A DNA stretch of 53,617 nucleotides, from positions 1 to 53,617 of the forward strand of contig NZ_AOPZ01000063.1 in the NCBI RefSeq assembly GCF_000414115.1, given 5' to 3'. Position numbers and translations under genes: made by a program. This document shows positions 7,134 to 16,511 of the stretch, piece after piece. Position 1 is the stretch's first letter, and each line of letters begins with the position of its first letter. The notes beneath the pieces are model-generated. The model was not told where the DNA came from and made no database searches. It saw only the letters and a program-made list of their open reading frames with translations. The stretch is from Streptomyces aurantiacus JA 4570 (GTDB lineage Bacteria > Actinomycetota > Actinomycetes > Streptomycetales > Streptomycetaceae).

Positions 7134-9449
7134 CTATGGCTGGCTGGGGAGGGGCGGCAAGTCCCATGCTTCCCGAAACTGCTGGATCATGAGGCGTGCG
7201 CTGGCCGGTGACACGCTCAGCTCCATCCGTGCCGTGGCCAGCCGCTGCAGGTTGCCGTGGTCCTTCTCCACGTGCTGCTCGCGCCGTTGGGTAAAGGACG
7301 GGGGCGTGAAGACCTGGAGGAGGGTGAGCACGAACAAGGCGTAGGTGGATAGTTCTTCCCAGTGCGCGCTTGCTTCGTCAGTGTCCGGGCTGGTGGGGAC
7401 GACGGCAAGCCGGGTGACTTCTGTTTCGGCCGTCAGGAGTTGTTGTCGCGGGGCGCGTTGGTCGTCGTCCTGGTGCAGGATCGATGTCGCCTCGCGGAGG
7501 CGGTGGAGGGTCTGGCCCCACTCGGCGGTGCGGTCGTGTGTGCCGAGGAGCACGCGGAAGCTGGACAGGGTGTGGGCGAATTCCTCGAGCAGGAGGTGGC
7601 GGGCGAGCGTGGGTAAGTCGGTCTGGTCGGTGCGGTGCCGTAACTCGACGAGCTTGCGGGTGTAGCGGATGAGGTCGCGCGGGATGCCGCCGGCCAGGGC
7701 GTGGACGAGGGCGACGAAAGGGTCGGTCACGCCCGGTAGACGCGTCTGGAGGAGTTGCTGCGCTTCTTCGAGGGTGCGAGGTTCGACATGCAGGACGTCC
7801 TCGAGGGAGCTGTCGCTGACGTCTCGCGTCGGCATGCCTCTGCGGATGAAGGTGGCACCGATGTCTTCGGATACGGACAGCAGGAAGTACACGTTGGGTA
7901 TGTCGAAGATGGCCTTGATCTCTGACAGGAAGTCGCGGGCTTGTTGGGCTGACCCGAGGCGGTCGAGCTCGTCGATGCCGATGAAGACCTTCCAGCCGTC
8001 CCGGCGCTCCTCTGCGCTGATGCGGGTGAGGAGGTCGCGGAACTGGGCGACCAGTTCCGGGTACGTCAGGGTGCGCGACGAGGCCCCGGTGGTGCGGGTG
8101 AGCAAGAGGCCGGCCAGCCGCGGCACGCCGATGGTGGCCGATGCTCCTGTGATCTGGACGTGCTGGAGCAGGTGCAGGTAGTTGTGACAGTCCTTGATCA
8201 GCAACCGCAGACGTCGGCTCGCGAGCCATCGGAGGACCCGCGGACGCCTCCTGTAGAGGATGGCGAGGCCGGTGATGGCCGCGGCAGCCTGCGTGAGGGC
8301 CTGGTGGTTGCGTGCGAAGCCGTGGGCCCAGGAGAGAGCCGGATCGCTCCAGCCCTGGGCTGTGGAGCGTGCGTCCGAGGTGATCCACGCGTAGACGTCC
8401 TGAGCAACACTGCTCATGCCGAAAGCCAGGAGGGCTAGCCCTGTTGCCAGCCAGATCAGGGCCGGCAAGGAGCGGATCAGCCTGCGTGTGACGTCAACGG
8501 GCCGCGAGCGGACGAGGAAGAGCCCACGTCCCCGGCGCCCGTAGAGGGTCAGGTAGCGGCGGCAGACGTCTTGAAAGAGGCTGAGCAGGAATTCCTCAGG
8601 CCGGTAGTTGGCCGGGGTCTGGACAACGACGTGGAAATGGAAGTTCGTATGGGGGTACCGCAGGCGTGCTCCACATGCCTTCTTGAGCAACGTCGTTTTG
8701 CCCACCCCGCGGGGGCCGCAGATGGCGATCGCGCCGCCATCCATCTGATCCAGCTTGCGCTGCAGGTCAGTCTCCGTCTGGTTGGCCACCCAGTACTGCG
8801 GGTCGTTGGCGCTGACGAGACCAGCCATTCCTTCAATGACCAGGAGCGACTCGTGGTCAGGCCCCAGCAGCCGGGCGATCTCCCTGCGCATGACGGGGAT
8901 GAGGGTCCGCCGCAACCTGTGTCTGCGCCTGGACCACCGATAGGTCTCCAGCTCCGCAGTGAGGGCGGCGGGAACCCAGTGAATCACTGCTAAGGCTACG
9001 GAAAGGATCTGGATGAAGTTATCGCGGTTTCGCTTCTCGCTGTACCAGACGTACGCGACAGTTCCCGGGAAAGCTAGAAGGGGAAGCGATACCCACCACT
9101 GGATATTCACCGCTGCCCCAATGATCCAGTGAAGGAGAGCGAAAACGAATAGTATTCCGAGGAAGGCATCGTACTCGCATTTTTGTGCGCCCTGTTGGAG
9201 GCTCGCTAGCCTCTCATCGCTGACCTTTCCTGGGGTTTCCACTAAAGAGTATGAAGGGTCCAGGCGAAGCACGTCGGCTACGACGTGGGGTTCCCGCATG
9301 ACCGAGAGTAGGCTATCGCCGTCGACGTCCTTCTTGAGATTCAGGTACGGAAGGACCTGCGGGCTGTAGAGCGCCGGGAACAGAGCATTGCCGTAGCCCC
9401 GTTGCGCGCAGCGGGGGACCGTGGGGTTCCCTCTCCACCAGTAGAGCAC
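7134..9449 (-). CDS. KAP-type membrane P-loop NTPase, 771 aa
   Basis: Walker A GPRGVGKT lies at residues 245-252 and Walker B VFIGIDELD at 488-496. Predicted membrane helices lie both before the P-loop (about 95-115, 119-136, 146-164) and between the Walker motifs (about 328-346, 386-399). Insertion of membrane helices inside the NTPase domain is the hallmark of the KAP family, whose members often act in phage defence or as membrane-anchored signalling NTPases. The start is GTG at 9449, about 9 bases after AAGGGCGGG and only 20 bases beyond the stop of the LysM/BTAD gene, so it may be read from the pilus operon. The C-terminal 200 residues are helical with no recognised motif. Confidence 0.75.
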   Translation of the reverse strand: MLYWWRGNPTVPRCAQRGYGNALFPALYSPQVLPYLNLKKDVDGDSLLSVMREPHVVADVLRLDPSYSLVETPGKVSDERLASLQQGAQKCEYDAFLGILFVFALLHWIIGAAVNIQWWVSLPLLAFPGTVAYVWYSEKRNRDNFIQILSVALAVIHWVPAALTAELETYRWSRRRHRLRRTLIPVMRREIARLLGPDHESLLVIEGMAGLVSANDPQYWVANQTETDLQRKLDQMDGGAIAICGPRGVGKTTLLKKACGARLRYPHTNFHFHVVVQTPANYRPEEFLLSLFQDVCRRYLTLYGRRGRGLFLVRSRPVDVTRRLIRSLPALIWLATGLALLAFGMSSVAQDVYAWITSDARSTAQGWSDPALSWAHGFARNHQALTQAAAAITGLAILYRRRPRVLRWLASRRLRLLIKDCHNYLHLLQHVQITGASATIGVPRLAGLLLTRTTGASSRTLTYPELVAQFRDLLTRISAEERRDGWKVFIGIDELDRLGSAQQARDFLSEIKAIFDIPNVYFLLSVSEDIGATFIRRGMPTRDVSDSSLEDVLHVEPRTLEEAQQLLQTRLPGVTDPFVALVHALAGGIPRDLIRYTRKLVELRHRTDQTDLPTLARHLLLEEFAHTLSSFRVLLGTHDRTAEWGQTLHRLREATSILHQDDDQRAPRQQLLTAETEVTRLAVVPTSPDTDEASAHWEELSTYALFVLTLLQVFTPPSFTQRREQHVEKDHGNLQRLATARMELSVSPASARLMIQQFREAWDLPPLPSQP

Positions 9450-9469
9450 CGGTTGTCCCGCCCTTTCAC

Positions 9470-12400
9470 CTAGTCGTGCAGGTTTGCGCTAGCGGGGTGA
9501 ACGGGGCGAGGCAGCAGGTTGCGCAGGAGTTCGGCGGTTTCGGCTTCCATGTCGGCGCCGCCGAGGAGTTGTTCGTTGATGCGGGCCAGTCGGGCGGCCG
9601 CGTCGCGCAGCGCGTCGAGATCGTCTGCGGCGTGGTGGGCGAGGAAGACCTGGCGGTGCAGGATCTCGCTCTCCTCAGCGGCGAGCATGCCCCGGTGGGC
9701 GGCCCACAGGGCGGCGGGGATGTCACCTGCTTCTCGTCGGCGTGAGGAGAGTTCGTACGCGACGTCGACGATCGCCGAGACCATCTCCTGGATGGCGGGC
9801 TCGGCCCAGGCGTAGCGCTGGGGATCGATCCCGGTGAAGGGTCGGCCGCGGACCAGGGCAAGCGCGCGGCGCAGCATGAGGTCGCCGTCTTCGTCATGGC
9901 GGGCCAGGCCGGCGCGGGCCAGACGTTGGAAGCGGGTCCAGTCGCAGGTGACGGTGGGTCCCAGGCGGTAGCGGCTGTCTCCGGTGTCCTGGACGCGCGG
10001 CAGATGGGCCTTGCCGTCGGGGTCCTTGCCCAGCCACGAGCGGGTTCGGGAGATGACCGCGTTGCGCATCTCCTTGCCGACCAGGCGGCCGGGCCAGAGG
10101 GCCTCGTCGATGGCGTGGTGGTCGACGCCGGGGTTGAGGGCGAGGAACGCGGTCAGCTCGATGCCGACGCTGCGGCGGCTGGAGTCGATCCGGCCGGTCG
10201 CGCCGTCGATGCCGATGGGTCCCAGCAGCAGGACGGAGGGTGCGTCTTCTGCGGGTTCGGCGGCTGGTTGGGGCGGTGTGGTGTCGGGTGCGTGCGCTGC
10301 CGCGGGTGCGGGGATGGTTGCCTGGTCGGCGTGTGTGCCGGTGGCGGGGGCCGGTGCGGGCAGGGTGATGTGGACCGCCGTGGCCTCCGGCGGAGCGCAG
10401 GGGCTGGTCGGAGCAGCCATGGAGCCTGTGGGGTCGGGGGCCGGAGCGTCGGCTTCGTCGTTCGTGCTGCCTGGCTGCGCGTTCTGTTTCGGCTCGGCGG
10501 GGTCGTCATGGAGGAAGCCGATGTCCAGGACTTCGGCGAGGGTGGGGCCGGTGGGGAGTTTCTCCTCCTGGCCCTGCTCGCCTTCCTCGTCGGGGTAGGG
10601 CTCTGCCGTGCTGGGGGCGGCGTTGTCGGCCTGGCTGCGGGGCTGTGGCTCGTCGGGCTCGGCGGTGGTGGTGAGTTCGAGGTCGGCGTATTCGGCGGGC
10701 AGGCCGTCCTCGTCCGCTGCCGCGGTGGGCACTGGTCCGGTTCCGTAGTCGGGTTCCTGGTGCTCGTGCTCGGCGTCGTCGTCCTGGCCTTCGTCGTGTG
10801 GGCCGTCGGGGTCGGATCGGGTCCAGTCGGGGGCGGGGACGTCGGTGTCGCTGGCGGCGAGGGTGAGCAGTTCGACGGCGTCGGCGTAGTGGTCATCACT
10901 CAGGCCCTGCAGCTTCACGGGGAGGTTGGAACCGGGCAGGGCGATGGTGTGGTCGGGGCCCTGGCAGTCGAGGGTCCATGCCAGGTCCGGGAGTTCGGCG
11001 GAGGGCTCGGCGGTGATGACGGCGCCGGCCGCGCGGGGCTCGTCGGTGAGGGTGGCGAAGAGCTCGCTTCGCTCGCTGCTGTCCGGCAGGGCTTCGGCGA
11101 GCAGGATGTGCGGTGTCCAGGCGCCGCCAGCGTCGTCCATGAGGCGGGCGGTGCGCAGACTGTCCGCGCCGATGGCGGCCAGAGTGCGGCGCTGGTCGTC
11201 TGTGTGGCTGGTCAGTTCGGCGGTGGCGGTGGCGAGGTCGTCGATGCGGACGACTCGCGCGGGGGCGGCGGCGTCGAGGCCGGGCGCAGTACCGGCCAGG
11301 GCGGTGACTTCGAGGTGGCCGGGCAGCGGCGTGCTGGTCAGCTCGACAGCGATGGCTTGCAGGACGTGGCGGGCGAAGTCGCTGTCGCCCGCCAGGTTCA
11401 GAATGCCCACGTGTTCGAGGTCGACCAGGACGAGGTGGCCGGCGCCATCCCAGCCGATGGAGACGAGGGCCGGGTACGGGGCCTCGGCGTCCTGGAGCTG
11501 TTGGACGTCGGCGAGGCTGGGGCTGGAGACGGAGCAGACCCAGACATCCTCGCGGCCGGCCGCGGCGGTGAAGGGCTTCATGGGTGTGGTGTCTGCGGCG
11601 AGGTGCAGTTCCACCTTGGCTTCGTGGAGCACGACGGCCTCGAGGACGGGCAGGTCGCGGTCGGCGGCGGCGAGGTTGAGGGCGAGGGAGCGCAGGGCGG
11701 TGCTCAGCAGGTCGAAGCCGCTGGGGCGCTGGGCGGCGCGCAGGCCTTGTTCGGTGGCGGCGGCGCGGCCGACGGGCATGGGGATGCGGCGGCCGGGACG
11801 GCGGCGGCGCTGCTGCAGCATCCGGCGGGTGGCCAGGGTGGTGACCAGCGCGGCCGCCAGGGCTCCGGCGCCGGCCCACACGGCCACCGGTGCGAGGGCG
11901 GCGTCGCTGTCGCTGGCGGGCTGGGCGGCGGGCGGTGCGGTGCGGGAAGGCGTGGCGGTATCCGCAGAGGGGGCGGGTGTGGCGGGCGGGGTTGGCTTGC
12001 CGGCCTCGGTGTCCTTGTCGGGTGTCTTGTCCGGCGCCGGTTTCTCGCCGGGCTTGTCCTTCGATGTGTCCGGCGCCGGCGGGTCGTTGTGGTCGGGCGT
12101 GGCGGGGGCCTCGTCGGCCGGGTCGCTGGGGGGCAGGTCGAGTTTCTGGCCCGGCACGATCAGGTTGGGGTCGGTGAAGCGGGTGCCGCCGGGCTGGAGT
12201 TCGCCCTTGTTCTCCTCGAAGATGGCCGGCCAGTCGGTGGGGTCGCCGTAGCGGTCGGCGATGTCCCACAGGTTGCCGTCGTCCTGCACGGTGACACGCG
12301 CGGGCCGGTCGGTGTCGTCCGCGCGGTCTGCGCGCGGCGTCGAGCGGCCGGTCTGGCTGGTCTCGGCGGCTTCCGTCGTGGCTGCACGGCCGGTTTCGTC

Positions 12401-13099
12401 GGCCGTGTTGGAGGCTGACGGGGCCGGAGCGGGGTCGGTGGGGGGTTCGAGGCGGGCGTCGGCGGGGAGCTTGAGGACGGTGCCCTTGGGCACGTAGCTG
12501 TCGCCGGTGGTGAGTTCGGGGATGCCCGGGTTGAGGGCGGCGATGTCCTTCCAGCGCTGCCAGTCGCCGAGGTACTTCTCGGCCAGGCCGGCCGGGGATT
12601 CGGTCGCCGAGGACACCGTGTGCCGGGGCCAGTTGGCGTCATCCTTGTCCCGCCCGGCCTGGTCGTCGGATTGAGCGGCGGGCGCGGCGGGACTGTGCGG
12701 ACCGGGGGCGGCCGTGGCCGCGGCGACGGTGGGCGCGGTGGCCGCGGACGCGGCGGTGGGGGCCAGCAGCACGATGCCGCCGATGAGGGCAGAGGCGAAG
12801 CGCTGCATGCTGCCCAGGCCCTTGATGCGCGGGGCGGCACGCCGGCGGGCCAGGGCGATGGTCTCGATGAGGGTGGCGGCGGCGAAGGCGGCCCAAGCGA
12901 CCCAGCCGATGCCGGTGAGGGCGGTGAGGAAGAGTCGGCCGTCGTCGGGCTGGGTCAGGACGTCCAGCCCGCCGGGCAGTTCCATGACGCCGAACGTGAG
13001 CAGCAGCACGGGCGTTGCGGCGATGACAGCGGCGAGCACGGCGAGGCCGAGCAGCGCGCGGACCAGGGCGGCAAGGGTACGCAAGATGCGTGGGGCCAT
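9470..13099 (-). CDS. Large membrane protein with LysM-like repeats and C-terminal BTAD domain, 1209 aa
   Basis: Three hydrophobic helices occupy about residues 1-125. Two LysM-like segments follow (about 155-205, and about 265-320 with VTVQDDGNLWDIADRYGDP and a final IVPGQKLDLP), separated by Ala/Pro/Thr-rich linkers. Another membrane helix lies near residue 405, then a soluble region, a long acidic Pro/Glu-rich stretch, and at the C-terminus a winged-helix plus tetratricopeptide region like the bacterial transcriptional activator (BTAD) domain of SARP regulators. Proteins of this build sit at the end of Tad operons in many Streptomyces. It may couple the cell-wall-anchored pilus machine to signalling, or may be structural. 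It starts 3 bases after the TadG-like gene. Confidence 0.8.
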   Translation of the reverse strand: MAPRILRTLAALVRALLGLAVLAAVIAATPVLLLTFGVMELPGGLDVLTQPDDGRLFLTALTGIGWVAWAAFAAATLIETIALARRRAAPRIKGLGSMQRFASALIGGIVLLAPTAASAATAPTVAAATAAPGPHSPAAPAAQSDDQAGRDKDDANWPRHTVSSATESPAGLAEKYLGDWQRWKDIAALNPGIPELTTGDSYVPKGTVLKLPADARLEPPTDPAPAPSASNTADETGRAATTEAAETSQTGRSTPRADRADDTDRPARVTVQDDGNLWDIADRYGDPTDWPAIFEENKGELQPGGTRFTDPNLIVPGQKLDLPPSDPADEAPATPDHNDPPAPDTSKDKPGEKPAPDKTPDKDTEAGKPTPPATPAPSADTATPSRTAPPAAQPASDSDAALAPVAVWAGAGALAAALVTTLATRRMLQQRRRRPGRRIPMPVGRAAATEQGLRAAQRPSGFDLLSTALRSLALNLAAADRDLPVLEAVVLHEAKVELHLAADTTPMKPFTAAAGREDVWVCSVSSPSLADVQQLQDAEAPYPALVSIGWDGAGHLVLVDLEHVGILNLAGDSDFARHVLQAIAVELTSTPLPGHLEVTALAGTAPGLDAAAPARVVRIDDLATATAELTSHTDDQRRTLAAIGADSLRTARLMDDAGGAWTPHILLAEALPDSSERSELFATLTDEPRAAGAVITAEPSAELPDLAWTLDCQGPDHTIALPGSNLPVKLQGLSDDHYADAVELLTLAASDTDVPAPDWTRSDPDGPHDEGQDDDAEHEHQEPDYGTGPVPTAAADEDGLPAEYADLELTTTAEPDEPQPRSQADNAAPSTAEPYPDEEGEQGQEEKLPTGPTLAEVLDIGFLHDDPAEPKQNAQPGSTNDEADAPAPDPTGSMAAPTSPCAPPEATAVHITLPAPAPATGTHADQATIPAPAAAHAPDTTPPQPAAEPAEDAPSVLLLGPIGIDGATGRIDSSRRSVGIELTAFLALNPGVDHHAIDEALWPGRLVGKEMRNAVISRTRSWLGKDPDGKAHLPRVQDTGDSRYRLGPTVTCDWTRFQRLARAGLARHDEDGDLMLRRALALVRGRPFTGIDPQRYAWAEPAIQEMVSAIVDVAYELSSRRREAGDIPAALWAAHRGMLAAEESEILHRQVFLAHHAADDLDALRDAAARLARINEQLLGGADMEAETAELLRNLLPRPVHPASANLHD

Positions 13100-13102
13100 G
13101 GC

Positions 13103-13555
13103 TCAGTCTCCCGCTTGGGTTTTCAGGTGCGCGGTCGCGGTGCCGGTCACGGAGATGGAGCCCTGGCCGACGAGTTGGGCGAACATTGTTTGGTAGGTGT
13201 CGTGGACGGTGACCGTCATGGTCGTGCCGCCCTCGGAGATGGCGACGGAGCCGTCGACGCCGCGGGCGGCGAGGTAGTCCTCAGCGGCGCTCTGTGCCGC
13301 GCCGGGGTCGATGGTGATCGCGGTGCCTTCGATGGCCTGGCCTGGGTCGATTTGCTGGCCCGCGGTGCGGGCGGCCTCCTGGGCGAGGCTGGTGGCCCGG
13401 TTGCTGGCGTTCAGGGCACCGCCGCCGTCCACGAGCAGGCCCATCACCAGCAGGATCGCGACGCCGGTGAGGGCGAAGAACAGCGACATGCTGCCCTGGT
13501 CAGTGCGGGCCGCGAGGGCCGCGTTTCGGTGGCGGATCCAGGTGGCGGGGGTCAT
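13103..13555 (-). CDS. TadG-like pilus assembly protein, 150 aa
   Basis: A short basic N-terminus ends in DQGSMSLFFALTGVAILLVMGL, i.e. the Flp/TadG-type membrane helix, followed by a small extracytoplasmic domain rich in Ala, Thr and Gly. It is shorter than proteobacterial TadG and lacks the von Willebrand domain, as is usual in actinomycetes. The ATG overlaps the stop of the upstream TadE-like gene. It probably forms a minor pseudopilin complex with the two neighbouring TadE-like proteins. Confidence 0.75.
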   Translation of the reverse strand: MTPATWIRHRNAALAARTDQGSMSLFFALTGVAILLVMGLLVDGGGALNASNRATSLAQEAARTAGQQIDPGQAIEGTAITIDPGAAQSAAEDYLAARGVDGSVAISEGGTTMTVTVHDTYQTMFAQLVGQGSISVTGTATAHLKTQAGD

Positions 13556-14019
13556 CAGCGGGCCCGGTACGTGTCGATGGGACTGGTCCAGGAGGCGGAG
13601 AGGGTCTTGGCGCCGGGCAGACCGGGCAGGGCGATGTCGGACAGCGGCGCGGTGCAGGAGATGGTCGCGGTCACGGTGGCGGCTTCGCCGACGGCGGTGG
13701 CGTAGCCGGAGGTGTCGATGGCGACCTGGGAGGCGCGGCAGGTGATGCCCTCGCCGGTGAGGCTGCGGTCCACGGCGGCCTGTGCTTTGGCCTGGGCACT
13801 GCCGGCGTCGCGTTCGAGTGAGGCGGCGCGGGCGGCGGCGTGCGCGGCCGCGTCCACGGCGCCTTCGGCGTCAGTGACCCGTCCGAACGCAATCATCAAA
13901 CCAAGGAGGGCAATGAGGACGGGGGCGAGGATGGCGGTCTCCAGTGCGTAGGAGCCCTGGTCATCCTTCGGGTCCCAGCGGGTGCAGCGGCGCGGGAGTG
14001 CGCGAGGGCGGCGGGTCAT
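13555..14019 (-). CDS. TadE-like pseudopilin, 154 aa
   Basis: After a basic start the segment DDQGSYALETAILAPVLIALLGLMIAF matches the TadE motif, including the conserved Glu a few residues into the hydrophobic helix. The extracytoplasmic part carries two Cys (around ITCRAS and ISCTAP) that could form a disulphide. It overlaps both neighbouring genes by a few bases, so it is translated as part of the operon. Expected role: minor pilin processed by a prepilin peptidase and needed for Flp pilus assembly. Confidence 0.8.
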   Translation of the reverse strand: MTRRPRALPRRCTRWDPKDDQGSYALETAILAPVLIALLGLMIAFGRVTDAEGAVDAAAHAAARAASLERDAGSAQAKAQAAVDRSLTGEGITCRASQVAIDTSGYATAVGEAATVTATISCTAPLSDIALPGLPGAKTLSASWTSPIDTYRAR

Positions 14020-14453
14020 GGCGTGGTCCAGCGTTCGATGGGCCCGTCGGCGTGCTGGGTGACGTCCAGGTCCAGGCCCGGGACCAGGGTGGCGACGGAG
14101 CCGGTGACGGTGATGCGGATCTGCTGGGCGCTGCTGCCGGACGAGGAGACCTGGGCGCCGCGGACCGAGCCGCCGTAGCGGGAGAGGTACTGCTGGGCCT
14201 GGGCGACGCCGTCGCCGCTGGTGGCGCCGAACTGCCGCCCTGCGTCCACGCCGTGTCGGGCAGCGGACTGCGCCACCTTGCGAGCGTGGTAGTAGAGGCC
14301 CACCTGGATGATGGTGAAAGCCAGCAGGAGGACGACCACGGCCAGTGTGGCCAGCTCCACGCTGCCCACGCCGCGGTCATCGCGCCGGCGGGCGGCCGGC
14401 GGGCGCCTGCTGTGCTTCAGGCGCCGCATGGTGATGTCATGCCTCTCCCCCAT
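14016..14453 (-). CDS. TadE-like pseudopilin, 145 aa
   Basis: The motif DRGVGSVELATLAVVVLLLAFTII is a canonical TadE prepilin helix with Glu at position +5 of the hydrophobic run, followed by a small extracytoplasmic domain. It lies between the Flp pilin gene and the second TadE-like gene, overlapping the latter by 4 bases (ATGA). Start assignment is uncertain: ATG at 14453 or an in-frame ATG at 14429; neither has ideal spacing to GGGGGAGAGG. Confidence 0.8.
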   Translation of the reverse strand: MGERHDITMRRLKHSRRPPAARRRDDRGVGSVELATLAVVVLLLAFTIIQVGLYYHARKVAQSAARHGVDAGRQFGATSGDGVAQAQQYLSRYGGSVRGAQVSSSGSSAQQIRITVTGSVATLVPGLDLDVTQHADGPIERWTTP

Positions 14454-14478
14454 GGTTCGTCGTGTCCGGTGCTCGGTT

Positions 14479-14667
14479 TCAGCCGCCGTTGATGATGCCG
14501 ATCTTCTCGCCGAGCTTGGTCCGCAGGGCGGCGACGAGCAGGCCCGCTCCGACGAGGAGGGCGCCGGCGATCACGGCGAGCTCGGTGCTGGTGGCTCCGG
14601 CATCGCGGGCGGCGCGCAACTGCGCGTAGCGGCCGCGGATCCATGCGGCGAGCAGTTGGATGTCCAT
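14479..14667 (-). CDS. Flp-type major pilin, 62 aa
   Basis: A short protein whose core, AGATSTELAVIAGALLVGAGLLVAAL in composition, is a Flp/TadE-style processing region with Glu at +5 of the hydrophobic helix, followed by a short tail. Size and position, between TadC and the TadE genes, fit the major pilin subunit of a Streptomyces Flp pilus. The ribosome binding site AAGGAG lies 8 bases before the ATG. No prepilin peptidase gene is in the window, so a chromosomal enzyme would be needed. Confidence 0.75.
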   Translation of the reverse strand: MDIQLLAAWIRGRYAQLRAARDAGATSTELAVIAGALLVGAGLLVAALRTKLGEKIGIINGG

Positions 14668-14691
14668 GGGCGTTCTCCTTCGTGCTGGTGG

Positions 14692-15588
14692 TCAACTGGC
14701 GAGGATGGTGGCGACGACGGGGATCATCACGAAGGCCAGCATGAGGATCACGCCGAAGGTCACGGGCAGGACCATGCTCGCGCTGGCTTCGTTCGCTTGG
14801 GCTTTGGCGTCACTGATCAGGGCGATACGCAGTTGTCGGGCCTGGGCCTGCAGGGTGGTGTAGACGGCGGCGCCTTCACCGGCGAGGGCGAGAGTGTCGG
14901 CGGGCCTGGTGAGTTCGGGGATGTCGAGTTCGTCGCCGAGCTGGCGCAGGGCGTCCCAGGGAGTGACGCCGGCGAGTTCCGCTTGATCGAAAACGACCCG
15001 CATGCGTTCGAAGATCCAGCCGTCGCCGACGTCGGCGGTGTCGGTCAGGGCCTGGCCGGCGCCGGAGTTCGCGATCCGGGCCAGGGCGACGCGTTCCAGG
15101 TAGGAAGCTGCGGCGTGGCGGACCACGAGGCGGGCGGCCGCGGCGTCACGTTTGACGTCCCGGCCCGGGCTCAGCCAGAACACCACGGCCATGAGCAGCG
15201 ACAGGCCGGTGGGCAGGAGGAAGGGCAGGGGGGCTCCGCCCAGGGCGAGGGTCGCCTGGAGCAGTTGTGGGGAGAGCAGCCCGAACAGGGTGAACAGCAC
15301 GCGTCGGCCGAGGTGTTCGGCCGGGGAGATCCGCAGCAGGGCCAGGTCCTTGTGGGGCAGCCGGATCCGCAGCCCGAAATCGGCCAGGAGGCGGGCGCCG
15401 AGTTTCTCCGCGAGCGTGCCGGCCGCCGTGGTGGGGACGGCGCCGGTCAAGGCGGCGGGGTAGTTGCGGGCATTCAGCCGGTCCAAGGCACTGGCGAGGT
15501 CAGGCTTGGCGGGCACGGCGGCGCGTACGGCGAGGCCGATGAAGATGCCGCAGGCAGCGGCCGGCAGCACCGCGGTCATGGGGATCAT
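14692..15588 (-). CDS. TadC-like type II/IV secretion F-domain membrane protein, 298 aa
   Basis: Four hydrophobic segments (near residues 5-25, 105-140 and 265-295) surround a cytoplasmic T2SS-F-type domain with the pattern SGAGQALTDTADVGDGW and LPVTFGVILMLAFVMIPVV at the C-terminus. The ATG at 15588 overlaps the stop of the TadB-like gene (ATGA). Together with TadB it should form the inner-membrane platform of the Flp pilus. Confidence 0.85.
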   Translation of the reverse strand: MIPMTAVLPAAACGIFIGLAVRAAVPAKPDLASALDRLNARNYPAALTGAVPTTAAGTLAEKLGARLLADFGLRIRLPHKDLALLRISPAEHLGRRVLFTLFGLLSPQLLQATLALGGAPLPFLLPTGLSLLMAVVFWLSPGRDVKRDAAAARLVVRHAAASYLERVALARIANSGAGQALTDTADVGDGWIFERMRVVFDQAELAGVTPWDALRQLGDELDIPELTRPADTLALAGEGAAVYTTLQAQARQLRIALISDAKAQANEASASMVLPVTFGVILMLAFVMIPVVATILAS

Positions 15589-16511
15589 CGCGGCGCCTCC
15601 CCCAGGGGGCTGGTGGCGGTCAGGTGGGTGGGCATCGGGTCCAGCAGGCGGGGGTCGGGCTGGGTGTGGGCGATGCGGCGCAGCCACGCAAGCGTCCACA
15701 CGAAGAGCCCGCCCAGCCCGGTCAGGACGAGCTGGCCCAGCGGTGAGCCGTACCAGCCGGACCAGGCTGGGTTGAGCATGCAGCCGGTGACGACGACGCA
15801 GATGACGACGGAGACCTGTCGGGATGCCTTGCGGACCGAGGCCCGGTCGGCCTCGACGTCGCGGGCGTCGGCGGCCTGCTGGTGGATGGTCACGGCCAGT
15901 TGCTCCAGGGCGTCGGCCAGGCCCGGTCCTTTGTAGACGGCGTGGGATTGGAAGAGCAGCACCACGTGATCGCTCACGCCGTCGGCGAGTTCGTCGGCGA
16001 ACAGGCGCAGGGCGAGGTCTGCGTCCATGCCGGCGCGCAGTCGTTCGGCGAGTGCGCGCACCTCCCTCGCGAGGGGGGCGGGGGCGGCTTTGGCTGAGGC
16101 CCGGATGGTCTGGGTCAGGGAGATCCCGGCCGTGTGCACGCCGGCGAGGTGATTGAGCCACTGGCCGAGCGCCTCCAGGCGCTCGATGCGGGCCTGCGCG
16201 GCGACGCCGGGGTGCAGCACGAAGGGCAGGCCGAGCACGGCTGCGCCGGCGAGCAGGCCCTGGACGGGCCAGCCCGTGTACGCCCACACGACCAGCGTGA
16301 CAGCGGCGGCCGCCATGACCAGGTAGCGCCAGCGGCTCCGCCATCCCTCGGGCAGACCGGCCTTGGCGCGGCGGAAGCGGGTGGCCAGCTGTGAGGGTGG
16401 CTTGATGGGGTCGGGCTCGCGGCCGCGCAGTTCACGCACGGCGGCGGCCAGGGCGAGCACCATCGCCACGGCGCTGATCGCGGCGAGCAAGGAGTACTGG
16501 GCGAGGGTCAC
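15585..16511 (-). CDS. TadB-like type II/IV secretion F-domain membrane protein, 308 aa
   Basis: GTG at 16511 overlaps the stop of TadA (GTGA), as expected in this operon. An N-terminal helix (LLAAISAVAMVLALAAAV), two central helices (LVMAAAAVTLVVWAYTGW and GLLAGAAVLGLPFVL) and two C-terminal helices surround a T2SS-F domain with GISLTQTIRASAKAAPAPL. It partners TadC in the pilus platform. Confidence 0.85.
   Translation of the reverse strand: MTLAQYSLLAAISAVAMVLALAAAVRELRGREPDPIKPPSQLATRFRRAKAGLPEGWRSRWRYLVMAAAAVTLVVWAYTGWPVQGLLAGAAVLGLPFVLHPGVAAQARIERLEALGQWLNHLAGVHTAGISLTQTIRASAKAAPAPLAREVRALAERLRAGMDADLALRLFADELADGVSDHVVLLFQSHAVYKGPGLADALEQLAVTIHQQAADARDVEADRASVRKASRQVSVVICVVVTGCMLNPAWSGWYGSPLGQLVLTGLGGLFVWTLAWLRRIAHTQPDPRLLDPMPTHLTATSPLGEAPR

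Noticed and set aside
9896..12418. 840-codon plus-strand open frame
   Set aside because: Gly/Val-rich shadow opposite the LysM/BTAD gene; no ribosome binding site or known motif.
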